Assembly (NCBI GenBank): GCA_002448235.1
Contig: DIXF01000011.1
Span: forward strand, 124,001 to 188,000
From: Syntrophaceae bacterium UBA6087
GTDB lineage: Bacteria; Desulfobacterota; Desulfomonilia; UBA1062
Direction: 5' to 3'
DNA length: 64,000 nt
The notes beneath the pieces were generated by a model. The model was given only the letters and a program-made list of their open reading frames with translations. It was not told where the DNA came from and made no database searches. Shown in pieces: positions 25,536 to 32,932 of this stretch; the stretch's first letter is position 1, and each line of letters opens with the position of its first letter. The position numbers were made by a program, and so were the translations under genes.

Positions 25536-26189
25536 ATGATAGTTCTTGAAGGGGTCACGAAAATCTACCACGAAAACGTCTATGCCCTCCGGGATATATC
25601 GCTTCAGGTCCCGAAGGGGCAGTGCTGTTTTATACTCGGGCCTTCAGGGGCGGGCAAGACGACTCTTTTGAAATTGATCTATTCCCTGGAAAAGCCCACG
25701 AGCGGCAAGGTATCTCTTCATGACAGGTACATCACCGGTATGGGCAATCCCGGAATCCAGGCTCTCCGGAGGCATATGGGGTTCGTTTTCCAGGACTACC
25801 GCCTCATCGAGGACTGGACCGTCTACGATAATGCCGCCGTCATCCTGGAGATCCTGGGGAAATCCGCCGGGTATATCAAGAACCGCGTCTGGCACATGCT
25901 CAAATGGGTAGGACTCCAGCACAAGATTTATGAACGGGCCGGAGATCTTTCCGGGGGAGAAAAACAGCTCCTGTCGATTATCAGGGCGACGATCCACGAT
26001 CCCGACATTCTCCTGGCGGACGAACCGGTCGGGAGCCTTGACGAGACAACCGCCCGGCACGTCCTGAATATGTTCTACAAACTCCACAAAAAGGGAGTGA
26101 CCATGCTCATAGCAAGCCACCGCGAGGACCCGCTCGTAGATTTCGCCCGGATCATCACCCTTGAAAAAGGCACGATCGTTCACCGGTGA
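25536..26189 (+). CDS. ftsE: Cell division ABC ATPase FtsE
   Basis: A 217-residue ABC ATPase with Walker A GPSGAGKTT, Q-loop VFQDYRL, signature LSGGEKQ, Walker B ILLADEP and switch His in ASHRED. FtsE pairs with FtsX to control peptidoglycan hydrolases at the septum instead of moving a solute. Its stop overlaps the ftsX start (GTGA), and the downstream gene encodes an EnvC-type activator, which confirms the assignment over other small ABC ATPases. Confidence 0.94.
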   Translation: MIVLEGVTKIYHENVYALRDISLQVPKGQCCFILGPSGAGKTTLLKLIYSLEKPTSGKVSLHDRYITGMGNPGIQALRRHMGFVFQDYRLIEDWTVYDNAAVILEILGKSAGYIKNRVWHMLKWVGLQHKIYERAGDLSGGEKQLLSIIRATIHDPDILLADEPVGSLDETTARHVLNMFYKLHKKGVTMLIASHREDPLVDFARIITLEKGTIVHR

Positions 26190-27064
26190 TCCCCATGATC
26201 AGAAGCATTTATGTTCTCAAGCTCTTGTTCAGGGGCATACGAAGGCGGCCGTTAGGCAGCCTTTTCACCTTTATCGCGTGGTGGTTCGCGTTGTGCCAGC
26301 TCATCTTTGTCCTTCATACGGTTATGATCGCCGGGCAGGTGAAGACTGTCAGCGGTACCACCAGCACCATGATCGCATACGTCGCAGGGGCTCAGCAGGA
26401 ACGCGTTATCGACGGGATCAAGGCAAGGATCTCGGTCATGGATGAAATCGGAAGCGTGGAATTCATCCCCCGGCAGGGAGGCCTTGATCGTCTGAAGCAA
26501 TGGATGGGGCCGAACAACCCTCTGATAGAAGGTCTCGATCCGGGCGTGCTTCCCGATGCCTTTGAAATCACGGTAAAGCCGCTCCATGCAGGGAAGATAG
26601 AAGCGATATCGAAGAGGATAGGCGGTATTTCCGGCATAGACGATGTGCGGTACGATAAGGGCATCCTCGGGTATATCGCCGATGCCTACCGGGCCATTCT
26701 CATTTCCGGGGGCGTGATCGCGCTGATTGTTATCGTGTCGCTCTCACTGGTCATATTTCTTTCCATCCGGGTCAGCATCGTTTCAAGGCGGCAGGAGATA
26801 GAGGTCCTCAATCTCCTCGGGGCACAACGCCTGTTTCTCTATGCGCCGTATCTGATAGAAGCCCTCGTCTACGGGGTTGGCGGAGCACTGGCGGCGCTTG
26901 CATTCACCCAATGGGCCGTCATCTCCATTACTTCACACGCTCCGGCACTCCGGGGAATCCTTGCCGTGCTGCCGGCCAGGGAGATTGTCTCCATAGTATT
27001 TTTCTCATGCTTTTTGAGCCTTCTCGGGGCTTACCTCGCAATCAAGAAAAGCATCGATGGGTAG
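26186..27064 (+). CDS. ftsX: Cell division membrane protein FtsX
   Basis: A 292-residue permease-like protein with one N-terminal span (LFTFIAWWFALCQLIFVL), a large extracytoplasmic loop (residues 45-165) and three C-terminal spans ending FFSCFLSLLGAYLAIKKS, the FtsX topology. The extracytoplasmic loop binds the hydrolase activator. The start is the GTG at 26186 overlapping the ftsE stop. An ATG three codons later is also possible. It overlaps the next gene by 8 bp. Confidence 0.93.
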   Translation: MIPMIRSIYVLKLLFRGIRRRPLGSLFTFIAWWFALCQLIFVLHTVMIAGQVKTVSGTTSTMIAYVAGAQQERVIDGIKARISVMDEIGSVEFIPRQGGLDRLKQWMGPNNPLIEGLDPGVLPDAFEITVKPLHAGKIEAISKRIGGISGIDDVRYDKGILGYIADAYRAILISGGVIALIVIVSLSLVIFLSIRVSIVSRRQEIEVLNLLGAQRLFLYAPYLIEALVYGVGGALAALAFTQWAVISITSHAPALRGILAVLPAREIVSIVFFSCFLSLLGAYLAIKKSIDG

Positions 27065-28247
27065 AATCGGAATCCTGCTCTCAGTCATACTTCTCTTGAG
27101 TCCTCTTGTTACGACGGCCGCCGACGATCCGTTCTCAAAGCTCAAGGAGCTTACCCGGAAGGCCAAGGAGACCGAAGGGGCGTATCTTTCCGAAGAGAAA
27201 AAGCTCAAGTCCATCGACGGTGAGATATCCAGGATTCAGGACAGGACCGCGAGAGTGAAGGAAAATATCCACAAAAGACAGAGACAGGTCGCAACATACG
27301 ATAAGGAGATAGGGGTTTACGAGAACGATCTAAGGGAGGCGCAGGCAAGGATTCGCCAGGAATGGGTGACCCTCTACAAGAGCGCTTCCATAGACATGGT
27401 AAGCGCATACTACGGACATGAGAAATATTCCGGATATCTCAATGCAGTGATGGAACATCACATGGGAGTGCTCAAGGACTACCAGAAACTCAGGCAGGGG
27501 CTTGGGGACACAAGGAAAAAGGCCGATGAGCTCGCCGCACTCCTTCAGGGGGACTTGAGAGAATTGCAGAATACCGCAAGAGACCTCGAGAACGAGAGAA
27601 GAAAAAAAGAGATACTGATCGCCTCTTTGAAGAATGAATCGAAGATGTATCAGGACCGGATCGAAAATCTGCTCAAAGAGATCCAGGAAAAGGAAAAAGA
27701 GAAAAAAGAGAAGGAAAAGAGAGCGCGTGAGAAGGCGGCGAGGGAAAAAAGAGAGCGGGAAAGGCAAAAAACCCTAAAGGAAAAGGCGAAGAAAGAACCA
27801 AAGGAACAACCTGAGAAAGCGCAAAAGCCGCTGATCTCCGAAGGCGATTTTTTCAGGAACAAGGGGATGTTTCCCTGGCCGCTGAAGGGGAAGATCGTGC
27901 GCCGTTTCGGCTCCTTTAAGGTGGGCGGGATACTGCAGAAATCCCAGGGGATAGATATCGAGACCAAAGATGGAGCGCCGGTTAGGTGCATTTTTGCCGG
28001 GACAGTGGTATTCATCAACTGGATAGAAAAATTCGGAAACACGGTCATCGTAGACCACGGGGGAGGATATTATTCCGTATATGGGCATCTTCAGGACACG
28101 ACCAAATCAGTGGGGCAGAAGGTGGCTCCTTCGGAAATCTTCGGGCGGGTAGGTCAGAGCGGAACCGTTCTCAAACCCACGCTCCACTTCGAGATACGGC
28201 TTCACCAGAAGGCTCTGGACCCGGTGCTCTGGCTTATTCGGCAATAG
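27057..28247 (+). CDS. envC: EnvC-like murein hydrolase activator with degenerate LytM domain
   Basis: A 396-residue exported protein: signal peptide (residues 1-21, VTTAADD), a long coiled coil (about 30-240, with a very basic and acidic KEKEKKEKE stretch) and a C-terminal M23/LytM fold (about 270-396). Catalytic LytM enzymes have HxxxD and HxH zinc ligands. Here the first motif reads SQGID and the second TLHFE, so two histidines are replaced by Ser and Thr. The domain is therefore probably non-catalytic and acts, like EnvC, by activating amidases under FtsEX control. The gene overlaps ftsX, as expected for this complex. The matching amidase is not in the window. Confidence 0.9.
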   Translation: MGRIGILLSVILLLSPLVTTAADDPFSKLKELTRKAKETEGAYLSEEKKLKSIDGEISRIQDRTARVKENIHKRQRQVATYDKEIGVYENDLREAQARIRQEWVTLYKSASIDMVSAYYGHEKYSGYLNAVMEHHMGVLKDYQKLRQGLGDTRKKADELAALLQGDLRELQNTARDLENERRKKEILIASLKNESKMYQDRIENLLKEIQEKEKEKKEKEKRAREKAAREKRERERQKTLKEKAKKEPKEQPEKAQKPLISEGDFFRNKGMFPWPLKGKIVRRFGSFKVGGILQKSQGIDIETKDGAPVRCIFAGTVVFINWIEKFGNTVIVDHGGGYYSVYGHLQDTTKSVGQKVAPSEIFGRVGQSGTVLKPTLHFEIRLHQKALDPVLWLIRQ

Positions 28248-28254
28248 TATATTT

Positions 28255-28276
28255 TATCACAAGTTTAACTGTGATA
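28255..28276. repeat. Inverted repeat overlapping the ctpA promoter
   Basis: TATCACA (28255-28261), an 8-nt spacer and TGTGATA (28270-28276) form a perfect 7-bp inverted repeat that overlaps the -35 box of the ctpA promoter. It could be an operator or a weak hairpin after envC. No regulator can be named. Confidence 0.5.
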
Positions 28277-28293
28277 TAGGCGATAGATATAGT
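28265..28293 (+). promoter_or_regulatory. Predicted sigma70 promoter of ctpA
   Basis: -35 TTAACT (28265-28270), a 17-bp spacer and -10 TATAGT (28288-28293), leaving a leader of about 23 nt with a good ribosome binding site (AGGAGAAGG) before ATG 28323. Confidence 0.5.
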
Positions 28294-28322
28294 GTGTATC
28301 GAATAATTGTACAGGAGAAGGT

Positions 28323-29630
28323 ATGAGAATCCAGAAGGCCATCTTGCTCGGTGGGGCTGTTGCATTGACTTTCCTCGCCATTGTGGGCGTAAATTATACA
28401 ATGGACTTGAACGCGAATGCCTCAGGCATATACCCCGAGCTTGAGAAGTTTACCGATTGCCTCAATATCATTGAAAAAAATTACGTTGAAGACGTTCCTC
28501 CCGAGAAGCTCGTCGAAGGGGCTATCAAGGGGATGGTCTCGGTCCTCGATCCCCATTCGTCCTATCTGAGCAAGGAAGGATACAAAGAAATGCAGATCAG
28601 CACCACCGGATCTTTCGGAGGGTTGGGTATCGAGATCGGCGTACGGGAGAATATCCTGATGGTGATCTCGCCCATTGAAGGGACGCCGGCGTTCAACGCC
28701 GGAATCATCCCGGGCGATAAGATCGTGAAGATAGACGGTAAATCGACTGTGGATATGGGTCTTGAGGAAGCGGTCAACCTCCTTAGGGGGCCCAAGGGCA
28801 CGAACGTGACAATAACCATCTTACGGGAAAAGCTGGAAAGCCCCCTGGACCTGACCCTGACGCGGGCGTTGATCCATATTGAAAGCGTCAAGGGAGAGAC
28901 CCTCGAACCCGGCTACGGGTACATCAAGGTCAGGAATTTTCAGATAGACACAGCGGACGATATCCGAAAGGCAATCGAGAAGATGGGGCAGATGAAAGGC
29001 CTGGTCCTTGATTTGAGATACAATCCGGGCGGACTCCTCGACCAGGCGGTGGCGGTGAGCGATATTTTCATGAGCGAAGGCATGATCGTCTACACCGACG
29101 GGAGAAGACCGGAAGAAAAAACGGAATACCGTGCCCGGAAAGACGGCTCTTTCGACGATTTCCCCATGGTCGTTCTCATTAACGGCGGGAGCGCCAGTGC
29201 TGCGGAGATCGTGGCTGGCGCGCTGCAGGACAGCAAACGCGCTGTTGTGGTCGGGGTAAAGAGCTTCGGCAAGGCATCGGTGCAGACCATCCGTCCACTG
29301 AGCGACGGGTCGGCCCTCAAATTGACGGTTGCGCGTTATTATACCCCTTCCGGGCGATCCATTCAGGCGACGGGCATCGAGCCCGACATCTGGGTAGACC
29401 AGAAAGTGCCGGATACCGAAGACGCCAAGGCCCAGACGTTCATCCGGGAAAAGGATCTCAAAGATCATCTCCAGCCGCAGGGTAAGGCGAATACTAATTC
29501 CTTGAGCCCCGCGAAAAAGACGGACGAATCGCCTTTGAACAAGCTTCTTCAGGATGATTTCCAGTTGAAATACGGCCTCGATCTCCTCAAGTCGTGGCAG
29601 GTGTTTCACTGGGTCAGAAAGGCAGCATGA
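28323..29630 (+). CDS. ctpA: Carboxy-terminal processing protease CtpA (S41 family)
   Basis: A 435-residue exported serine protease with an N-terminal signal or anchor helix (residues 6-26), a PDZ domain (about 95-180) and the S41 catalytic domain. The Ser-Lys dyad is visible as NGGSASAAE (Ser at about 290-292) and SFGKASVQ (Lys317). It trims C termini of periplasmic proteins and often tunes peptidoglycan hydrolases, which fits the position between envC and yibQ. AGGAGAAGG precedes the ATG. The stop overlaps the next gene (ATGA). Confidence 0.95.
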   Translation: MRIQKAILLGGAVALTFLAIVGVNYTMDLNANASGIYPELEKFTDCLNIIEKNYVEDVPPEKLVEGAIKGMVSVLDPHSSYLSKEGYKEMQISTTGSFGGLGIEIGVRENILMVISPIEGTPAFNAGIIPGDKIVKIDGKSTVDMGLEEAVNLLRGPKGTNVTITILREKLESPLDLTLTRALIHIESVKGETLEPGYGYIKVRNFQIDTADDIRKAIEKMGQMKGLVLDLRYNPGGLLDQAVAVSDIFMSEGMIVYTDGRRPEEKTEYRARKDGSFDDFPMVVLINGGSASAAEIVAGALQDSKRAVVVGVKSFGKASVQTIRPLSDGSALKLTVARYYTPSGRSIQATGIEPDIWVDQKVPDTEDAKAQTFIREKDLKDHLQPQGKANTNSLSPAKKTDESPLNKLLQDDFQLKYGLDLLKSWQVFHWVRKAA

Positions 29631-30682
29631 GAAAAAAAGATCCAAGGCAGAACATTGTACTGATCATAATCGTCGTTCTGGCAGTTCTGGTAGGGATAGC
29701 GGTCGTAATCCAGGAAAAGGAAAAAGACCGCCCGGAAACATCCCAACCGAAGCCGGATGTACGTCCCCGAATCGTCCGGCAAGCGTTTCCCGAGCTTCTG
29801 ATCAGGGGATGCCTCTTTGACCTGGGCATTTCCCGGGAACAGGCCAATTTCGCAGGGAAAACCGTCAGGATTTCTCTGCGTAAGCCCCCGAAGAAAGAGC
29901 GGATCGCCAAGGCCTTCGAGCCCTTAAAAAAGGTGGGCAAGGTTCATATCGAGGACGCTGAACATCTCCGGGTGATAATCGACAAAGAGGTCTGGGACAT
30001 CTTCTTTCAAGAGGTGCTGCCGGGAAAAATGGCGAGATGCGCCATCATCGTCGATGATATGGGCATGGTCATGAAGCCCGCACAAGAGCTCGGCAGAATC
30101 GATGCGGATATCACCTTTGCCGTTCTTCCCGACCATCCCGATACACTCCCCGTTGCCCGGTATCTCCATGCAAGGGGCAGGGAGGTCATGCTTCATCTGC
30201 CCCTGCAGGGAAACGGAAAGGACCCCGGCCCGGGGGCTGTCTATCAGGATATGCCGCCTTCTGAGATCCGGGATATCGTGAAACGGAATCTGGAGGCCAT
30301 CCCTTTCATCTCAGGGGTGAACAACCATATGGGCTCGGTTATCACGACGGATGAGGCGATCATGCGCGTGATTCTGGCTGAAGTAAAAGAGCGCAAGCTC
30401 TTTTTCGTCGACAGCCTGACGACAAACAAGTCCGTCTGCGGTCCCGTTGCGCATGATCTCGGTTTGCCGATCGTTGCCAGGGACGTCTTTCTCGATAACG
30501 AGCTTAAGCCCGCCTACATCAGAGCTCAGATCAACCTGTTGGCGAAGGTGGCCTTAAAGCATTCCAAGGCCGTAGCCATATGCCATCCTCACCCCGAGAC
30601 CATTGCCGTTCTCAAGAAGGAGATTCCAAGACTCAAGAAACTCGGGGTGGAAGTCGTGAAAATATCCGCCTTGATGGAATGA
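29627..30682 (+). CDS. yibQ: Divergent polysaccharide deacetylase family protein (YibQ-like)
   Basis: A 351-residue protein with an N-terminal membrane anchor (residues 9-27, IVLIIIVVLAVLVGIAVVI), a proline-rich linker and a divergent polysaccharide-deacetylase fold in the last 220 residues, with CAIIVDDMG, REVMLHLPLQ, GVNNHMGS and AICHPHPET. In E. coli yibQ also follows envC, so the neighbourhood is conserved. The biochemical role of YibQ is not settled. The ATG at 29627 overlaps the ctpA stop. A start 11 codons upstream lies within ctpA and is less likely. Confidence 0.88.
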   Translation: MRKKDPRQNIVLIIIVVLAVLVGIAVVIQEKEKDRPETSQPKPDVRPRIVRQAFPELLIRGCLFDLGISREQANFAGKTVRISLRKPPKKERIAKAFEPLKKVGKVHIEDAEHLRVIIDKEVWDIFFQEVLPGKMARCAIIVDDMGMVMKPAQELGRIDADITFAVLPDHPDTLPVARYLHARGREVMLHLPLQGNGKDPGPGAVYQDMPPSEIRDIVKRNLEAIPFISGVNNHMGSVITTDEAIMRVILAEVKERKLFFVDSLTTNKSVCGPVAHDLGLPIVARDVFLDNELKPAYIRAQINLLAKVALKHSKAVAICHPHPETIAVLKKEIPRLKKLGVEVVKISALME

Positions 30683-30725
30683 GCTCCGGTCAGGCAACAG
30701 GGAACGAAAGCAGCCTTTGCATCGA

Positions 30726-30754
30726 TTGACTCGGTAAGTTCTTTCGACTATACA
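30726..30754 (+). promoter_or_regulatory. Predicted sigma70 promoter of the nusG-like/hflX pair
   Basis: -35 TTGACT (30726-30731), a 17-bp spacer and -10 TATACA (30749-30754). The predicted start near 30761 leaves a 14-nt leader with GGAG ahead of the ATG at 30775. Confidence 0.65.
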
Positions 30755-30774
30755 CTAATCATGGAGCGTCTTGT

Positions 30775-31275
30775 ATGAAGCAGTGGTACGTAATCCAGAC
30801 AAACCCGAAAGAGGAGGAGGTAGCCTGCCTTGTCCTCAAGCAGCAGGGCATATCGATTTATCAGCCCTTCATGGAAAAGTATATCTTCCATGCCAGAAAA
30901 AAGATCCTGAAGAAATATCCTTTGTTCCCCAATTATTTGTTCGCCCACATCGCGCCTGTTGAGGAAGAGCTGCATAAAATCCGGTGGTGCAGAGGCGTGA
31001 GAAGGATACTCCTGGATAGTTACCAGCCCATACCCATTGACGATGAATTTATAGCAGGGCTGTGCACCCTTGAAGATAAAGCGTCCGGCACCATCAAGAA
31101 GCCGGTAACCTTCGAGCCCGGAGACGTAGTGAGGGTCAAGTCCGGCCCCATGAAGGATCTCTGCGGTGTATTCGAGGCCTGGGGTTCCGATGAAGGCAGG
31201 GTTCGAATTCTCATCGAGATGGTGAACAACAGGGCCAAAGTGGTCATGCATTCTTCCCTTATCGAAAAGGCATGA
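30775..31275 (+). CDS. NusG-family antitermination protein (specialised paralogue)
   Basis: A 166-residue protein with the NusG N-terminal domain (KQWYVIQTNPKEEEVA at the start, then LFPNYLFAHI) and a C-terminal KOW motif (EPGDVVRVKSGPMKDLCGVFE). The housekeeping nusG normally lies with secE and ribosomal protein genes. This copy does not, so it is likely a specialised paralogue of the RfaH/UpxY type, which act on long operons such as exopolysaccharide clusters. The target is unknown. It stands directly ahead of hflX, probably in one transcript. Confidence 0.85.
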   Translation: MKQWYVIQTNPKEEEVACLVLKQQGISIYQPFMEKYIFHARKKILKKYPLFPNYLFAHIAPVEEELHKIRWCRGVRRILLDSYQPIPIDDEFIAGLCTLEDKASGTIKKPVTFEPGDVVRVKSGPMKDLCGVFEAWGSDEGRVRILIEMVNNRAKVVMHSSLIEKA

Positions 31276-31294
31276 GGCGCCCAAGGAGGCTCTC

Positions 31295-32932
31295 ATACAA
31301 AGCATCTACGGCAATACAAAGTCCCTGAAAGCATCGGAGATCAATTCACTGGAACGCCTGTACCGCAGAAAGGTTCCGGCCGATGCCGTCGTATCGCAAG
31401 ACTTAAGCCTGGAAATAGCAAGGATTTCCCGTGAGATAGGTGTCCAGATCGGGCTGCTCATAAGCCGCCGGGGATCTGTCGAATACGTCATTGCAGGGAC
31501 GGCCGGAGGCCTGTCGATTCCGAAGCTCCACAGGAGGCGGACGCACCCCGGGCGGTTGCAGGGTTTACGGCTGATCCATACGCATCTCTCGGGAGAGGGA
31601 TTGACGTTCGAGGATTTCACCGACCTGGCAAAGCTCCGGCTCGACATGATCTATGCTATCGAGGTAAAAGATAACGGCGATCCGGGGCTTGCGTACGGGG
31701 CCCATCTCATGCCTGCGGCCGGTGAACGGGCCGTCTGGAAAACCATTGATCCGACTCCTACTTATCGCATCGACATCCCCTTCGACAAGTTCATTTCAGA
31801 CCTCGAGGAGGATATAACCGGCAGCCAGGCAGCCTTGAGCGCCGGCGCGAATGAGGACCGCGCAATTCTCGTGGCGGTCGTGCCGTCGTTGTCGGAGGAC
31901 GCGAAGATCGCCCTTTCGGAATTCAAGGCTCTGGCCAGCGCGGCCGGCATCACGGTCATGGATACCGTGGTCCAGAAGCGCCCCAAGCCCGATCCCAAGT
32001 ATGTAGTGGGCAAGGGAAAGGTTATGGATATCTACGTCAAGGCGCTGGCCGTCGATGCGAATCTCCTCATCTTCGATCATGAGCTCTCGCCTTCCCAGGC
32101 CCGCTCCATTTCGGACATCGTCGATATACGGGTCATCGACCGCACCCAGCTTATCCTGGACATCTTTGCCCAGCGCGCAAGGACACGGGAAGGAAAGATC
32201 CAGGTCGAGCTCGCACAGCTCCGCTACTATATGCCGAGGCTCGTGGGCCGGAACCCGTCCCTCAGCCGGCTCGCCGGAGGGATCGGCACCAGGGGGCCCG
32301 GAGAGAGCAAGCTGGAGATAGACAGGAGAAAGGCAAAGAACCGGATGACCCGTCTCGAAAAAGAGGCGGCCGCGATCGGCAGGAAGCGGAAGCTCACCCG
32401 GTTGCGCAGAAGCCGGGGGGAGGTGCCGGTGATTTCCATTATCGGGTATACCAATACCGGCAAGTCGACCTTGCTGAATACGCTGACAAAAAGCAAAGTC
32501 TTGACTGCGGACATGCCCTTTGCCACCCTCGATCCTTCGAGCAAACGCCTCAGGTTTCCCAGGGACATAGAGGTGATCATAACGGATACGGTCGGATTCA
32601 TCCGGGACCTGCCGGGAGACCTGCGGGCTGCCTTCATGGCGACCCTCGAGGAGTTGGAGGACGCGCATCTCCTTCTTGAGGTGATCGACCTCGCGGACCC
32701 CGATATGGAGTACCGGATGAAGGCGGTGGACGATATCCTGAAAGCCCTGAATGTAGACACCAAGCCGAGGCTGAAGGTGTTCAACAAGGCGGACAAGTGC
32801 GATCCCGATTTTGCGGAGGCAAATGCCCTCCGCTATGGGGGCGTCGCGGTTTCCGCGCTTGACCGCTCTACCTTGCCCCCCTTGATTGAGAAGATGGAAG
32901 GGTTTTTTCTCAATTCTCCTTCCCGGGGATAG
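31295..32932 (+). CDS. hflX: GTPase HflX (apparent AUA start)
   Basis: A ribosome-associated GTPase that splits stalled ribosomes. G motifs: G1 GYTNTGKST, G3 DTVGFIRDLPGD and G4 NKADK. The HflX glycine-rich motif GIGTRGPGESK is intact. The first conventional start in frame is a TTG at 31556, but the frame is open upstream and codes for the conserved N terminus (SIYGNTKSLKASEINSLERL). That extension begins at ATA 31295-31297, placed 5 nt after a perfect AAGGAGG (31283-31289). No ATG, GTG or TTG lies between. I therefore take ATA as the start, giving 545 residues. A base error or an unusual AUA start are both possible. It converges on and overlaps the AsmA-like gene by 23 bp. Confidence 0.85.
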   Translation: MQSIYGNTKSLKASEINSLERLYRRKVPADAVVSQDLSLEIARISREIGVQIGLLISRRGSVEYVIAGTAGGLSIPKLHRRRTHPGRLQGLRLIHTHLSGEGLTFEDFTDLAKLRLDMIYAIEVKDNGDPGLAYGAHLMPAAGERAVWKTIDPTPTYRIDIPFDKFISDLEEDITGSQAALSAGANEDRAILVAVVPSLSEDAKIALSEFKALASAAGITVMDTVVQKRPKPDPKYVVGKGKVMDIYVKALAVDANLLIFDHELSPSQARSISDIVDIRVIDRTQLILDIFAQRARTREGKIQVELAQLRYYMPRLVGRNPSLSRLAGGIGTRGPGESKLEIDRRKAKNRMTRLEKEAAAIGRKRKLTRLRRSRGEVPVISIIGYTNTGKSTLLNTLTKSKVLTADMPFATLDPSSKRLRFPRDIEVIITDTVGFIRDLPGDLRAAFMATLEELEDAHLLLEVIDLADPDMEYRMKAVDDILKALNVDTKPRLKVFNKADKCDPDFAEANALRYGGVAVSALDRSTLPPLIEKMEGFFLNSPSRG

